DNA of 64,000 bases from Dermabacter sp. (GTDB lineage: Bacteria > Actinomycetota > Actinomycetes > Actinomycetales > Dermabacteraceae). This document shows, in pieces, positions 7,277 to 16,197 of this stretch. Position 1 is the first letter of the stretch. Every line of letters begins with the position of its first letter. The stretch spans positions 41,484 to 105,483 of the forward strand of contig JAUNTX010000001.1 in NCBI GenBank assembly GCA_030538475.1, read 5' to 3'. The notes beneath the pieces are model-generated. The model was given only the letters and a program-made list of their open reading frames with translations. It had not been told where the DNA came from and made no database searches. The position numbers and the translations under genes were made by a program.

Positions 7277-8938
7277 ATGTCGCGCTCCGCACTCAGCCCC
7301 TCCGCCCGCACCCGGCATCTGGCAACGCTCGCCCGCACCACGCCCGAGGATCCGCTCGACATCCTCGTGATCGGCGGGGGGATCAACGGGGCGGGGGCCG
7401 CTTTCGATGCGGCCACCCGCGGCCTCTCGGTGGGTCTCGTGGAGAAAAACGACCTGGCCCACGGCACGAGTTCGCGCTCCTCAAAGCTCATGCACGGCGG
7501 CCTGCGCTACCTGCAGATGCTGGACTTCTCGCTCGTCGCGGAGGCGCTGCGCGAGCGGGACCTGCTGCTCACCACGACCGCGCCGCACCTCGTGCGCCCC
7601 CTCAGCTTCATGTTCCCCATGAAGAACCTGCTCGAGCGCGGCTACATCGGCTCCGGCATCGTCCTGTACGACGCGATGCAGACCCTCCACCGAGCGGTTC
7701 CCCGGCACCGGCACCTCTTTTCCACCGCCCTCAACGCGCGCGTGCCCGGGCTCGATGCATCAAAGAACGCCGGGGCCATCGAGTACTTCGATGCGCAGAT
7801 GGACGATGCCCGCTTCGTCATGATGTTGGCGCGTTCAGCGGCGAACCTCGGCGCTGCCATCGCCACCTACACGGAAGTGATCGAGTATCTGAAGGACGGC
7901 GAGGCGATCATCGGGGCTCGCGTGCGCGACACGCTCACGGGTGAGGAGTTCCCCGTCTATGCGCGCCGCACGATCCTCGGCGCGGGCGTGTGGACCGGCA
8001 GGCAGCAGGATGCGGCGGGATCTGCCGCGGGCCTCACCGTGCTGGCCTCCAAGGGCATTCACATCACCGTGCCGCGTTCGGCCATTCAGGCGGCGCCGGA
8101 GACCGGGATCATCACCACCACCGCCTCCTCCGTCCTGTTCATCATCCCGTGGGACGACTACTGGCTCATCGGCACCACGGACACGGCGTATAAGGGGGAC
8201 ATCGAGCGCCCCGAGGCCAGTTCCGAGGACATCGACTACGTGCTCGAACAGGCCAACCGAATCCTTGCCCGACCCCTCAGCCGTGACGATGTGATCGGCA
8301 CGTTCGCGGGCCTTCGCCCGCTCCTGCAACCCGTCAAGGGCTCCGAGGGCGGGTCGGCGAAGGTCTCGCGCGAACACACCGTCATGGAGGTCGCGCCGCG
8401 CCTGAGCGCAATCGCGGGCGGCAAGTACACGACCTATCGGGTCATGGCCGAAGACGTCGTGGACTTTGCGCTGCGCGAGCAGGCCGACGCTCCCGCCTCA
8501 CGCACCACCGAGATTCCCGTGATCGGCGGCGCGGGCTACGCCGAGATGACGCTGCGCGCACCGGGCCGCGCGGCGGCGCACGGCATCGACGAGGCCCGCC
8601 TGGATCGCCTGCTGTTTCGCTACGGCACGCTGCTCGATGACCTCTTCGACCTCATGGACGCCGATCCCTCCCTCGCCGCGCCCCTCGCGAAGGCTCCCCG
8701 CTACCTGCGCTCAGAGATCGTGTACGCCGCCCGCGCCGAGGGCGTGGTTCACCTGGCCGACGCGCTCATGCGCCGCACCCGCCTCGACTACGAGGTGAAG
8801 GACCGGGGCGTGGGCGCCGCGCCCGAGGTCGCCGCACTCCTTGCTGCCGAGCTGGGCTGGGACAAGGAGCGCGAGGCGACAGAGATCGCCAACTACACCG
8901 CCGCCATCCAGAAACGGCTCGCGGCCGAGGCCGCGTAA
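7277..8938 (+). CDS. glpD: Glycerol-3-phosphate dehydrogenase, FAD/quinone-linked
   Basis: A 553-residue flavoprotein that oxidises sn-glycerol-3-phosphate to dihydroxyacetone phosphate and passes electrons to the quinone pool at the inner face of the membrane. The FAD dinucleotide motif VIGGGINGAGAAFDAA lies at residues 31-46, followed by the GlpD signature HGTSSRSSKLMHGGLRYL and, later, IPWDDYWLIGTTDTAY and AGLRPLL. The C-terminal helical domain is complete. The start ATG at 7277 follows AGGGAG; reading upstream of it only yields high-G+C open frame. glpK follows 15 bp later, making a glycerol-use operon. No glpF or glycerol-3-phosphate transporter lies beside it. Confidence 0.96.
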   Translation: MSRSALSPSARTRHLATLARTTPEDPLDILVIGGGINGAGAAFDAATRGLSVGLVEKNDLAHGTSSRSSKLMHGGLRYLQMLDFSLVAEALRERDLLLTTTAPHLVRPLSFMFPMKNLLERGYIGSGIVLYDAMQTLHRAVPRHRHLFSTALNARVPGLDASKNAGAIEYFDAQMDDARFVMMLARSAANLGAAIATYTEVIEYLKDGEAIIGARVRDTLTGEEFPVYARRTILGAGVWTGRQQDAAGSAAGLTVLASKGIHITVPRSAIQAAPETGIITTTASSVLFIIPWDDYWLIGTTDTAYKGDIERPEASSEDIDYVLEQANRILARPLSRDDVIGTFAGLRPLLQPVKGSEGGSAKVSREHTVMEVAPRLSAIAGGKYTTYRVMAEDVVDFALREQADAPASRTTEIPVIGGAGYAEMTLRAPGRAAAHGIDEARLDRLLFRYGTLLDDLFDLMDADPSLAAPLAKAPRYLRSEIVYAARAEGVVHLADALMRRTRLDYEVKDRGVGAAPEVAALLAAELGWDKEREATEIANYTAAIQKRLAAEAA

Positions 8939-8953
8939 GCGAAGGAGCACAGC

Positions 8954-10483
8954 ATGGACCAGTCGTACGTCCTCTCGATTGACCAGGGCACCACGAGCTC
9001 GCGCGCCATCATCGTCGACCGCTCCGGCGACATCATCGCGAGCGCCCAGATGGAACACGAACAGATCTTCCCCCGCTCGGGCTGGGTGGAGCACGACCCC
9101 ATGGAGATTTGGCGCAACGTCCGCGAGGTCGTCGCCATCGCCGAGGGCCGGGCCGAGGTCAACAATGCGCAACTGGCCGCGGTCGGCATCACGAACCAGC
9201 GCGAAACCACCGTGGTGTGGGACAAGACCACGGGCGTCCCCGTCCACAACGCGATTGTGTGGCAGGACACCCGCACCACGCCCATCGTCCGCGCCCTCGC
9301 AAACGACGGCGGCGTGGACCGCTTCCGCGACATCACGGGCCTTCCGCTCGCGACGTATTTCTCCGGGCCGAAGATCGCGTGGATCCTCGACAACGTGGAC
9401 GGTGCCCGCGAGAAGGCCGAGGCGGGCGATCTGCTTTTCGGCACGACCGATTCGTGGCTCGTGTGGAACATGACCGGCGGCGTCAAGGGCGGTGTCCACG
9501 TCACCGACGTCACGAACGCCTCCCGCACCCTCCTCATGAACCTGCGCACCTTGGAATGGGACGCCTCCATCGCCGAGGCGATGGGCATCCCGCTCTCGAT
9601 GCTGCCCACCATCGCCTCGAGTTCCGAGGTGTACGGGCATGGGCGCAAGCGCGGCCTGCTCACCGGCGTTCCCATCGCCGGCATCCTCGGCGATCAGCAG
9701 GCCGCCACGTTCGGCCAGGCCTGCCTGAGCCCAGGCATGGCGAAGAACACCTACGGCACCGGCAACTTCGTCCTCATGAACACGGGGCCCGAGCCGGTCA
9801 TGTCCGACAACGGCCTGCTCACCACCGTGCTCTACAAACTGGGCGAGGACGCCCCCGTGTACGGGCTCGAAGGCTCCGTCGCCGTCACCGGCTCTCTCGT
9901 GCAGTGGCTACGCGACAACCTCGGGCTCATCTCGAGCGCACCGGACATCGAAAAGCTTGCCCTCGAGGTCGAGGATGCGGGCGGGTGCTTCGTGGTCCCC
10001 GCGTTCTCCGGCCTGTTCGCGCCCTACTGGCGCGATGATGCGCGCGGCGCCATCGTGGGCCTCACCCGCTACATCACGAAGCAGCACATCGCCCGCGCCG
10101 CCCTCGAATCCACGGCCTTCCAGAGCGCCGAACTCATCGAGGCCATGAACGACGACGCCGAAGCCGACCTCACCGAGCTTCGCGTGGACGGCGGCATGAC
10201 CGTGAACGACACCCTCATGCAGTTCCAGGCGGACCTCCTGGGCGTGAGCGTCATCCGCCCCGAGGTCATCGAGACCACCGCGCTCGGCGCCGCCTATGCC
10301 GCCGGTCTCGCCGTGGGGTACTGGGACTCCACCGACGACGTGGTGGACAACTGGCGCGAAGGCCGACGCTTCGAGCCGCAGATCGGCGACGAGGAGCGAC
10401 AGCGCTCGATGCGGCTGTGGAAGAAGGCCGTCCAGCGCACCTTCGACTGGGTGGACGACGATACCGAGGCGGCCTTCGGGTAG
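8954..10483 (+). CDS. glpK: Glycerol kinase
   Basis: A 509-residue FGGY-family kinase that phosphorylates glycerol with ATP to give glycerol-3-phosphate, the substrate of the upstream GlpD. The N-terminal phosphate-binding [13 protein letters not shown], the substrate loop [13 protein letters not shown] with [10 protein letters not shown], the FGGY-type [13 protein letters not shown] and the C-terminal [11 protein letters not shown] are all present and the length is standard. GAAGGAG lies just before the ATG. The gene ends before a perfect 11-bp hairpin shared with the converging DUF4870 gene. Confidence 0.97.
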   Translation: MDQSYVLSIDQGTTSSRAIIVDRSGDIIASAQMEHEQIFPRSGWVEHDPMEIWRNVREVVAIAEGRAEVNNAQLAAVGITNQRETTVVWDKTTGVPVHNAIVWQDTRTTPIVRALANDGGVDRFRDITGLPLATYFSGPKIAWILDNVDGAREKAEAGDLLFGTTDSWLVWNMTGGVKGGVHVTDVTNASRTLLMNLRTLEWDASIAEAMGIPLSMLPTIASSSEVYGHGRKRGLLTGVPIAGILGDQQAATFGQACLSPGMAKNTYGTGNFVLMNTGPEPVMSDNGLLTTVLYKLGEDAPVYGLEGSVAVTGSLVQWLRDNLGLISSAPDIEKLALEVEDAGGCFVVPAFSGLFAPYWRDDARGAIVGLTRYITKQHIARAALESTAFQSAELIEAMNDDAEADLTELRVDGGMTVNDTLMQFQADLLGVSVIRPEVIETTALGAAYAAGLAVGYWDSTDDVVDNWREGRRFEPQIGDEERQRSMRLWKKAVQRTFDWVDDDTEAAFG

Positions 10484-10526
10484 GGGCCGACGCCCACCCG
10501 AACCGCCAGTTCCCGGGCAGATAGAA

Positions 10527-10552
10527 GGAGGCAGGGCGCGAGCCCTGCCTCC
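10527..10552. terminator. Bidirectional hairpin between glpK and the DUF4870 gene
   Basis: A perfect 11-bp stem (10527-10537 with 10542-10552) closed by a GCGA loop of the GNRA type. It sits between converging genes, 43 bases after glpK and 17 bases after the opposing stop. There is no T-run on the plus side; the minus side continues with TTCTAT. Confidence 0.6.
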
Positions 10553-10569
10553 TCAAGCTGTGCGCGGTG

Positions 10570-11154
10570 TTAGCGCAGGATGGTGGGGGTGAGCGGGTAG
10601 CGGTAGGCCTGCCCGCGGTTGGCCGCCATCGCGGCGAGGATCGGCACGACGATCGTCGCCACGAAGATCACGAGCCACATGATGATGGCCAGGATGACGA
10701 AGAGGATCGGCACGACCAGCCAGAACAGGACAGAGCCGAGCGCAAACATGGTCCAGGCAACGATGCTCGCCACCGTCAAGATGATGGAGAAGTTGAACGC
10801 GCCCGCGGAGGCCTGACGGATGAACGGGGAGCGATCCTTGAACACCAGGAAGATGACGAGCGGCGCGAGCCAGCCCAGGAACCCGGCGGAAATGAGGGTC
10901 GCGACCAGGAGCGACAGGTGGGCGATGACTGCCCACGTGCGCTCATCGGCGGGCTGCATCGCGCCCGCGGGCGCCACCTGCGGACCTCCCGGCGTGCCGG
11001 GCGCGGGCGGAACATACGCGCCGCCCTGCTGGGGACCGGGATGCGGCTGGCCGCCGTCGGCTGCGCCGGATGCCGGGGCTGCGTACGGATCGTTCGGCGC
11101 CGCATCGCCCGGGTTCGGGGAGGAGTTCGGGTTGCTCCACTGGTTGTCGGTCAT
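10570..11154 (-). CDS. DUF4870/Tic20-like membrane protein
   Basis: A 194-residue protein with a Gly/Pro/Asn-rich, probably disordered cytoplasmic N-terminus (about 65 residues) and a DUF4870-type membrane domain: WAVIAHLSLLVATLISAGFLGWLAPLV, the conserved KDRSPFIRQASAGAFNFS, then two long hydrophobic stretches ending near residue 180. The KDxSPFxRxxxxxAxNF segment is the DUF4870 hallmark. Function is unknown. Its ATG overlaps the stop of the upstream inositol-phosphatase-like gene (ATGA), so the two are translationally coupled. Confidence 0.85.
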   Translation of the reverse strand: MTDNQWSNPNSSPNPGDAAPNDPYAAPASGAADGGQPHPGPQQGGAYVPPAPGTPGGPQVAPAGAMQPADERTWAVIAHLSLLVATLISAGFLGWLAPLVIFLVFKDRSPFIRQASAGAFNFSIILTVASIVAWTMFALGSVLFWLVVPILFVILAIIMWLVIFVATIVVPILAAMAANRGQAYRYPLTPTILR

Positions 11155-12041
11155 TTCTGGGTTCCTTCTTTCCCTCGACGTTCATGAATGTGCTGCTGAA
11201 GTGTGTCGAGAACGTCCAAACGCTCCACACCCTTGCACGCCACGTAGGCGGGCCGCAACTGTTCGGGGATCGGCGAGTCCTCGGGGGTTTCGCCGGCCAC
11301 GCCGCTCCAGGTCCTGAGGCTCCCCCCAGCCTGGCGCACCAGGTGATACCCGGCAGCCACGTCCCACGAGGCGATGCGAGACAGCATCGCGGCATCGGCC
11401 CAGCCCGCGGCCACATACGCGAGCTCGAGCGCGGCCGTGCCGAGCGCGCGCACGGCGGCGGTCGAGGTCTTCAGCTGCTTCGTGGCCTCAAGCGCGAACT
11501 CGGGGCGCTCGGCAAGGTCCTTCCACCCCGGAAAGCTCGACAGCACGAGGGCATCCTTCTGGGCGGAGGTGCGGTGCGGCCCGAGCCGCCGCTCACCGAG
11601 GTACGCGCCCGTGTGATCCGACCAGAACTCCTGCTCGAGGATCGGCGCGTTGATCACGCCCGCCACGAGCACCTCGTCGATGGCGACGCCGATGGAGACG
11701 GCGAACAGGGGCATTCCCGCGGCAAAGTTCGAGGTGCCGTCGATGGGGTCAACGTAGAACGTGACGCAGGCATCGTCGGCCACCCCCTGTGCGTCATCAC
11801 CCGGGGACTCGGGCTCGCTCACCCCGCCCTCTTCGCCGACGATTCGGGCGCCGGGAATGCGCGCGGCGATCACCTCGCGGATGAGCAGTTCGGCTTTCTT
11901 ATCGTGCACCGTCACGATGTCCTGGGCGCTGAGCTTGTACTCGCGCTCCATGTGGCTGCGGTCGAGGCCGCGCAGGTACTCCGCGGCAACGGAGGCTGCC
12001 TCGCGGGCGATGGTGGACAGGTGCGTGATGCGTGCGTTCAC
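11151..12041 (-). CDS. Inositol monophosphatase-family phosphatase
   Basis: A 296-residue member of the Mg-dependent, Li-sensitive phosphatase superfamily. All three motifs are present: GARIVGEEGG (the metal-binding Glu pair), DPIDGTSNFAAGMPLFAVSIG and SWDVAAGYHLVRQAGG. Possible substrates include myo-inositol phosphate, histidinol phosphate or 3'-phosphoadenosine nucleotides; sequence alone does not decide. The start is GTG at 12041. The following DUF4870 gene overlaps by four bases, an unexplained pairing. Confidence 0.88.
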   Translation of the reverse strand: MNARITHLSTIAREAASVAAEYLRGLDRSHMEREYKLSAQDIVTVHDKKAELLIREVIAARIPGARIVGEEGGVSEPESPGDDAQGVADDACVTFYVDPIDGTSNFAAGMPLFAVSIGVAIDEVLVAGVINAPILEQEFWSDHTGAYLGERRLGPHRTSAQKDALVLSSFPGWKDLAERPEFALEATKQLKTSTAAVRALGTAALELAYVAAGWADAAMLSRIASWDVAAGYHLVRQAGGSLRTWSGVAGETPEDSPIPEQLRPAYVACKGVERLDVLDTLQQHIHERRGKEGTQK

Positions 12042-12148
12042 TAACGAGCCTTTCGACGAATCCGGTGGCCCGCCGGGCGCCCGCCGCGGCGTCGGATCCG
12101 TCCCCGGCCATGGCGGGGCTCCAGCGCGTGGCCGCTCGCGCCAGTATT

Positions 12149-13189
12149 TCAGATCCGGCTTGGCTCAGGCTGAGCCGGATCGAGGACCACGCCCCCCGGG
12201 CACGTCACCTCGACTCCGCTGCCGGGCACGCCCCCGGAGCGCCCGAGTCCCCTGCCAGCGAGCGCGGGCGCGCTGAGCGCCACTGGAACATCGGCCACCC
12301 ACACCACGGGGCCGCGGCCCACCCGACCCACGGCGCCGGGCACGTGCTCGCCGGGGGTGCTGAGCGTGAGGGCCGACGGGTCCACGAGGGCCCGGACGCG
12401 GCCCGTTGCCCGCTCCCCGTCTCGGACCGGGAGGGCGATGCCTCCGTCGGAAATGAAGTCCTGGCCCCTCAGGCGGGTGCCGGGGACCCAGGCGAGGCCC
12501 ACGAAGTCGGTGAGAAAGCCCGGGGCCGGGCGTTCGCACACCTCCGCAATGCTGCCCTCGGTGAGGATCTGCCCGTGCTCGAGGTGCGCGAGGCGATCCG
12601 CCCACGCCCACACGTCGGCCACGTCGTGCGTGACGAGCACGAGGGTGATCTCCAGGGCCAGATCGGCGATGAGGGAGCGGACCTCGTTGCCCGCCTGAAC
12701 GTCGAGCGCGGCGAGCGGTTCGTCCAGGAGCAGCACGCGCGGGGTGACGGCGAGGGCGCGGGCCACCGCGACCTTTTGGGCTTGCCCGCCGGACAGGGTG
12801 GCGGGCCTGCGTTCCTCGAGGCCGGACAGCCCCACCCGCTCCAGGAGCGCGCTCGCGGTGCGGCGGGCATCTGCGCGCGAGGCTCCTCGGCTGAGCGGGC
12901 CGTACATGACGTTGGCGGCCACGCTCATGTGCGCGAAGAGGTGGGGGCGCTGCGCGAGGTAGGCCACGTGCCTGGCCTCGGGGCGCGTGCCCGTCAGGTC
13001 TCGGCCATCGATGGCGACCCGCACCGCGTCGCCGCGGCGAGGTATCAGGTGGCCCGCGATGGCCTCGAGCACGGTGGATTTTCCGGCGCCGTTCATGCCG
13101 ACGAGCGCCAGGTGCTCGCCGTCGGCCAGGCTCACGCGCACGTCGACGCCGCGCCCCGGCACCCGGATGCTCGCTTCGAGCGCGCTCAC
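12149..13189 (-). CDS. modC: Molybdate ABC transporter, ATP-binding subunit
   Basis: A 346-residue ABC ATPase energising molybdate uptake. Walker A is GMNGAGKST (unusual Met in place of Pro/Arg), with QRPHLFAHMSV as the Q-loop region, LSGGQAQKVAVARAL as signature, LLLDEPLAALD as Walker B and VTHDVADVW as the H-loop. The C-terminal 100 residues are a shortened, poorly conserved TOBE-like region. The GTG start at 13189 overlaps the modB stop (GTGA). It is the last gene of the modABC cluster. Confidence 0.88.
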   Translation of the reverse strand: MSALEASIRVPGRGVDVRVSLADGEHLALVGMNGAGKSTVLEAIAGHLIPRRGDAVRVAIDGRDLTGTRPEARHVAYLAQRPHLFAHMSVAANVMYGPLSRGASRADARRTASALLERVGLSGLEERRPATLSGGQAQKVAVARALAVTPRVLLLDEPLAALDVQAGNEVRSLIADLALEITLVLVTHDVADVWAWADRLAHLEHGQILTEGSIAEVCERPAPGFLTDFVGLAWVPGTRLRGQDFISDGGIALPVRDGERATGRVRALVDPSALTLSTPGEHVPGAVGRVGRGPVVWVADVPVALSAPALAGRGLGRSGGVPGSGVEVTCPGGVVLDPAQPEPSRI

Positions 13190-14016
13190 GTGGCGCTCTT
13201 CCCGAGCGGGCCGCGCGCGTAGGCGAGGATCACGACGAGCAGGGAGAAGACGACGAGGACCATCGCGAGGCTCACCGCCGCGGCCATGTCGGTTTCGCGC
13301 ACGAGGTAGATCTGAAGCGGCACGGTCCGAGTAGTGCCTTCGAGCGATCCGGCCACCATGAGCGTCGCGCCGAACTCGCCGAGCGAGCGGGCAAACGCGA
13401 GCGTCGCCGCGAGGCCGATCAGCGGCGCGAACCTCGGCAGTGTCACGGTGCAGAGCACCCGCGAGCGGCCCGCCCCGAGCGAGGCCGCGGCCCGCTCCGG
13501 CCCGAGGCCCCTCTGGCGCACCGCCCCCTCGAGCGTTACGACCACGAACGGGAGGGACACGAACACCTGGGCGAGAATGACGGCGGGCGTGCTGAAGACG
13601 ATCTGCAGGTCAAGGGCCCGAAGGAGAGGCGCGAGGGGGCCTGCACGCCCGTAGGCGAACAGGAGGGCGAGGCCCGAGACCACGGGTGGCAGCACGAGCG
13701 GGACCAGCACCACGGCGCGCACGAGCGCCGCGACCGTGCCGTGGCTGCGGGCGAGGGCCAGCGCGAGCGCGGTGCCCGTCACGGTCGCGACGAGGCACGC
13801 GAGGCTCGCCGTCAGGACCGAGAGGCGAAGCGCGCTGAGGTTCGAGGGCTCGGTCGCGATCTCCCATAGCTGGCCCCACGACGTGTGCGAGGCGAGCGCG
13901 AGCAGGGGAAAGACGATGATGGCGCCCGCGATCAGCCCGAGCAGCAACACCGCAAGGGGCAGCGACGAGCCCGCCCACCTCCGCTGCCTCACCGGCATTG
14001 TGCGCGCTGAGCTCAT
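13186..14016 (-). CDS. modB: Molybdate ABC transporter, permease subunit
   Basis: A 276-residue CysTW/ModB-type inner-membrane permease with five to six hydrophobic segments, starting with PLAVLLLGLIAGAIIVFPLLALA. The cytoplasmic coupling loop that contacts the ATPase is visible as AAASLGAGRSRVLCTVTLPRFAPLI, followed by ARSLGEFGATLMVAGS, which is characteristic of ModB. The ATG at 14016 overlaps the modA stop (ATGA). Longer in-frame readings lie inside modA and are rejected. Confidence 0.92.
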   Translation of the reverse strand: MSSARTMPVRQRRWAGSSLPLAVLLLGLIAGAIIVFPLLALASHTSWGQLWEIATEPSNLSALRLSVLTASLACLVATVTGTALALALARSHGTVAALVRAVVLVPLVLPPVVSGLALLFAYGRAGPLAPLLRALDLQIVFSTPAVILAQVFVSLPFVVVTLEGAVRQRGLGPERAAASLGAGRSRVLCTVTLPRFAPLIGLAATLAFARSLGEFGATLMVAGSLEGTTRTVPLQIYLVRETDMAAAVSLAMVLVVFSLLVVILAYARGPLGKSAT

Positions 14017-14813
14017 TCGGATCCCGGCAAGAATCCCGCGGTCCCAAGCGCCGCCTGGCCCGTCGGCCCCAGCACGAAGTCCACGAATGCCTGCGCCTGG
14101 GCCTCGGTGCCCGCCTGCTTCGCGTGGGACGTGACCGCGATCGGGTAGGTCGTCTCCCACGCCTCTGCGCCCTCGATGTCCACGCCGTCCACCTCGCCGT
14201 CGCTCCCGGTCACGTCCGTGCGGTACACGATGGCCGCATCCGCTTCGCCCATGCGCACGAGCGAGAGAGTGTCGGTCACCGAGTTCTGCTCGGTCGTGAA
14301 GGTGATCGTGGCGCCCGAATCGGCGAGCATCCGATCCGTGAGCGCCCCGCACGGGACGGCGGAGGCGCAGCGCACGCTCACGAGGGCGCCGTCGGCTTCG
14401 AGGCTGCCAAGGCCGGTGATGCCCTTCGGGTTCCCGGGAGCCACCGCGATCTGCAGGGTGTTGCGCGCAAACGGCACGGCCTCGCCGTCGATCAGGCTGT
14501 CCGTCGTCGCGGTGTCCATCCAGGTGGTGCTGGCGCTCGCGAACACGTCGGCGGGGGCCCCGCCCGCCATCTGCGCCACGAGGTCCTGGGAGCCCGCATA
14601 GTTCATGCGGAGATCAATCTCGGGATGCTGCTTCTCGAACTCCGCCTCCAGCTCATCGAACGTGGCGGTCAGGGATGCGGCCGCGAACACCGTGAGCGTG
14701 CTGCGCGGCTCGGTCGGAGCGGTATCCGGGGACGGCGCGGCCGAGCACCCGCCGAGCAGCAGGACCGCGCTTGCGGCGGCGATCAGGCGTGAGCGCAGAG
14801 AGGTTGCCGTCAT
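14013..14813 (-). CDS. modA: Molybdate-binding lipoprotein
   Basis: A 266-residue substrate-binding protein with a lipoprotein signal: MTATSLRSRL, a hydrophobic stretch and the lipobox LLGGC with Cys23 as the lipidation site. The mature part has the ModA opening TLTVFAAASLTATFDEL, then NYAGSQDLVAQMAGGAPADVFASAS and DAAIVYRTDV, which bind the oxyanion. The ATG at 14813 overlaps the stop of the upstream FAD oxidase gene, so molybdate uptake is translationally coupled to that enzyme. Confidence 0.93.
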   Translation of the reverse strand: MTATSLRSRLIAAASAVLLLGGCSAAPSPDTAPTEPRSTLTVFAAASLTATFDELEAEFEKQHPEIDLRMNYAGSQDLVAQMAGGAPADVFASASTTWMDTATTDSLIDGEAVPFARNTLQIAVAPGNPKGITGLGSLEADGALVSVRCASAVPCGALTDRMLADSGATITFTTEQNSVTDTLSLVRMGEADAAIVYRTDVTGSDGEVDGVDIEGAEAWETTYPIAVTSHAKQAGTEAQAQAFVDFVLGPTGQAALGTAGFLPGSE

Positions 14814-16138
14814 GGTCCCAGAACCCGCTCGATGGTGTCGTTCGTGAACAGACGCCCGGGGTCCACGTCGTCGCGGACCTCGCGCACGTCCTCGAAGCGG
14901 GGATAGCGCTCGGCGATCTCCCGCACGCCGAAGTGGTGGAGCTTGCCCCAGTGGGGGCGCCCGTCCAGTCCCGCGAGCACGTCGTGCACGGTATCGAGGA
15001 ACACGTCGGACTTTTCTGCCACCGGGATGTGCGCGGCGATGTAGAGGGCGTCGCGCTCGTACGCGCCGGACAGCCACACGTCATCGCGCCGCACCCTGCG
15101 CACCTCGAGGGGGAAGACAATGTGCGAGCCGAGGCGGGAAAGGGCAGCGCTGAGCGCCTCGAACGCCTCGCCCCACCGGTGCGCGGGGATCGACATTTCC
15201 GTCTCGCGGAAGCGGACTCGGCGCGATTCGGCAAAGATTCGGTGCGGATCACCGACGGCGACGGGGCTCGGCATGAGCGCGGTGATCGCCCGGCCCAGCA
15301 CCTGCTGCGAGCGCGGGACGGCCCGCGCGACCCGGTTCGCGAGCGCGAAGCCGCCGTTGCCGAGTACTTCTTTTCCGAGCGCGCTGCGCAACCGGCCGGG
15401 GCCCATGGGGGCCGTCTCAAGCGGCAGGTGGTTGAGGGTCCGCACCACGCAGCGTTTCGCGCCGGGCACCCAGAACAGCTCCGCGTGATCGTGCGCGCGC
15501 ATGAGGTCGTCGAGGCCCTCGACGGCCCTCGACATCTCCGCCGTGTATTCCCGGCGGTGCATCCGATACAGCGGCACGGTCTGGATTCGCACCTGCGTGA
15601 TGATCCCGAACGCGCCGAGGCCGAGGCGCGCCGCCTCGAACAGGCGCGGGTTGTGATCGGCATCCGCCCACACCACGTCGCCGCTCGCGAGTGCGATCCG
15701 CAGCCCCGTGACCAGGCCGGAAAAGCCGGGATACGCCGCCCCGGTGCCGTGGGTGCCCGTCGAGATCGCCCCCGCGATGGACTGCCGGTCGATATCGCCC
15801 ATGACCGCGAGCGCGCGTCCGTGCGCGGCCAGCATCGGGCCGAGCTCCCACAGCCGGGTGCCGCCGCGCACCGTAACATCGCCGCTCACGGGGTCCACGT
15901 GCACGAGGCCGCGATGCCCATCGAGCGACATCTGGATGCCCGAGGCCTGGGCGAGGGGCGTGAACGAGTGCCCGGCGCCAATCGCCCGGACGTTCATGCC
16001 GTGCGCGGTGGCGCGGGCAAGGTGGTGGATGATTTCGCCCTCGGTGCGCACGCGCACGTAGGCCGACGGGTCGAAATCGACCGTGCCGGACCAGTTCGCG
16101 CTCGGTCCCACGGCCTCGCGGCCTCGTGTACGCGCCAT
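14810..16138 (-). CDS. FAD-linked oxidase of the arabinonolactone/alditol oxidase family
   Basis: A 442-residue flavoenzyme of the vanillyl-alcohol-oxidase fold. The FAD domain shows VRAIGAGHSFTPLA, in which His57 aligns with the covalent flavin-linking His of alditol oxidases, and GAISTGTHGTG. The C-terminal ALO domain ends with PHWGKLHHF, the family's substrate-side signature. Relatives oxidise D-arabinono-1,4-lactone, L-gulonolactone or alditols such as xylitol, with oxygen as acceptor. The ATG at 16138 lies 59 bp after a PLP aldolase-fold gene and the stop overlaps modA. The exact substrate is unknown. Confidence 0.85.
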   Translation of the reverse strand: MARTRGREAVGPSANWSGTVDFDPSAYVRVRTEGEIIHHLARATAHGMNVRAIGAGHSFTPLAQASGIQMSLDGHRGLVHVDPVSGDVTVRGGTRLWELGPMLAAHGRALAVMGDIDRQSIAGAISTGTHGTGAAYPGFSGLVTGLRIALASGDVVWADADHNPRLFEAARLGLGAFGIITQVRIQTVPLYRMHRREYTAEMSRAVEGLDDLMRAHDHAELFWVPGAKRCVVRTLNHLPLETAPMGPGRLRSALGKEVLGNGGFALANRVARAVPRSQQVLGRAITALMPSPVAVGDPHRIFAESRRVRFRETEMSIPAHRWGEAFEALSAALSRLGSHIVFPLEVRRVRRDDVWLSGAYERDALYIAAHIPVAEKSDVFLDTVHDVLAGLDGRPHWGKLHHFGVREIAERYPRFEDVREVRDDVDPGRLFTNDTIERVLGP

Positions 16139-16197
16139 CGGCTGCGTCCTCTCGTCATCTACATCGCTGCGGCCGCGCACGTGCGCGATCCCGTGTT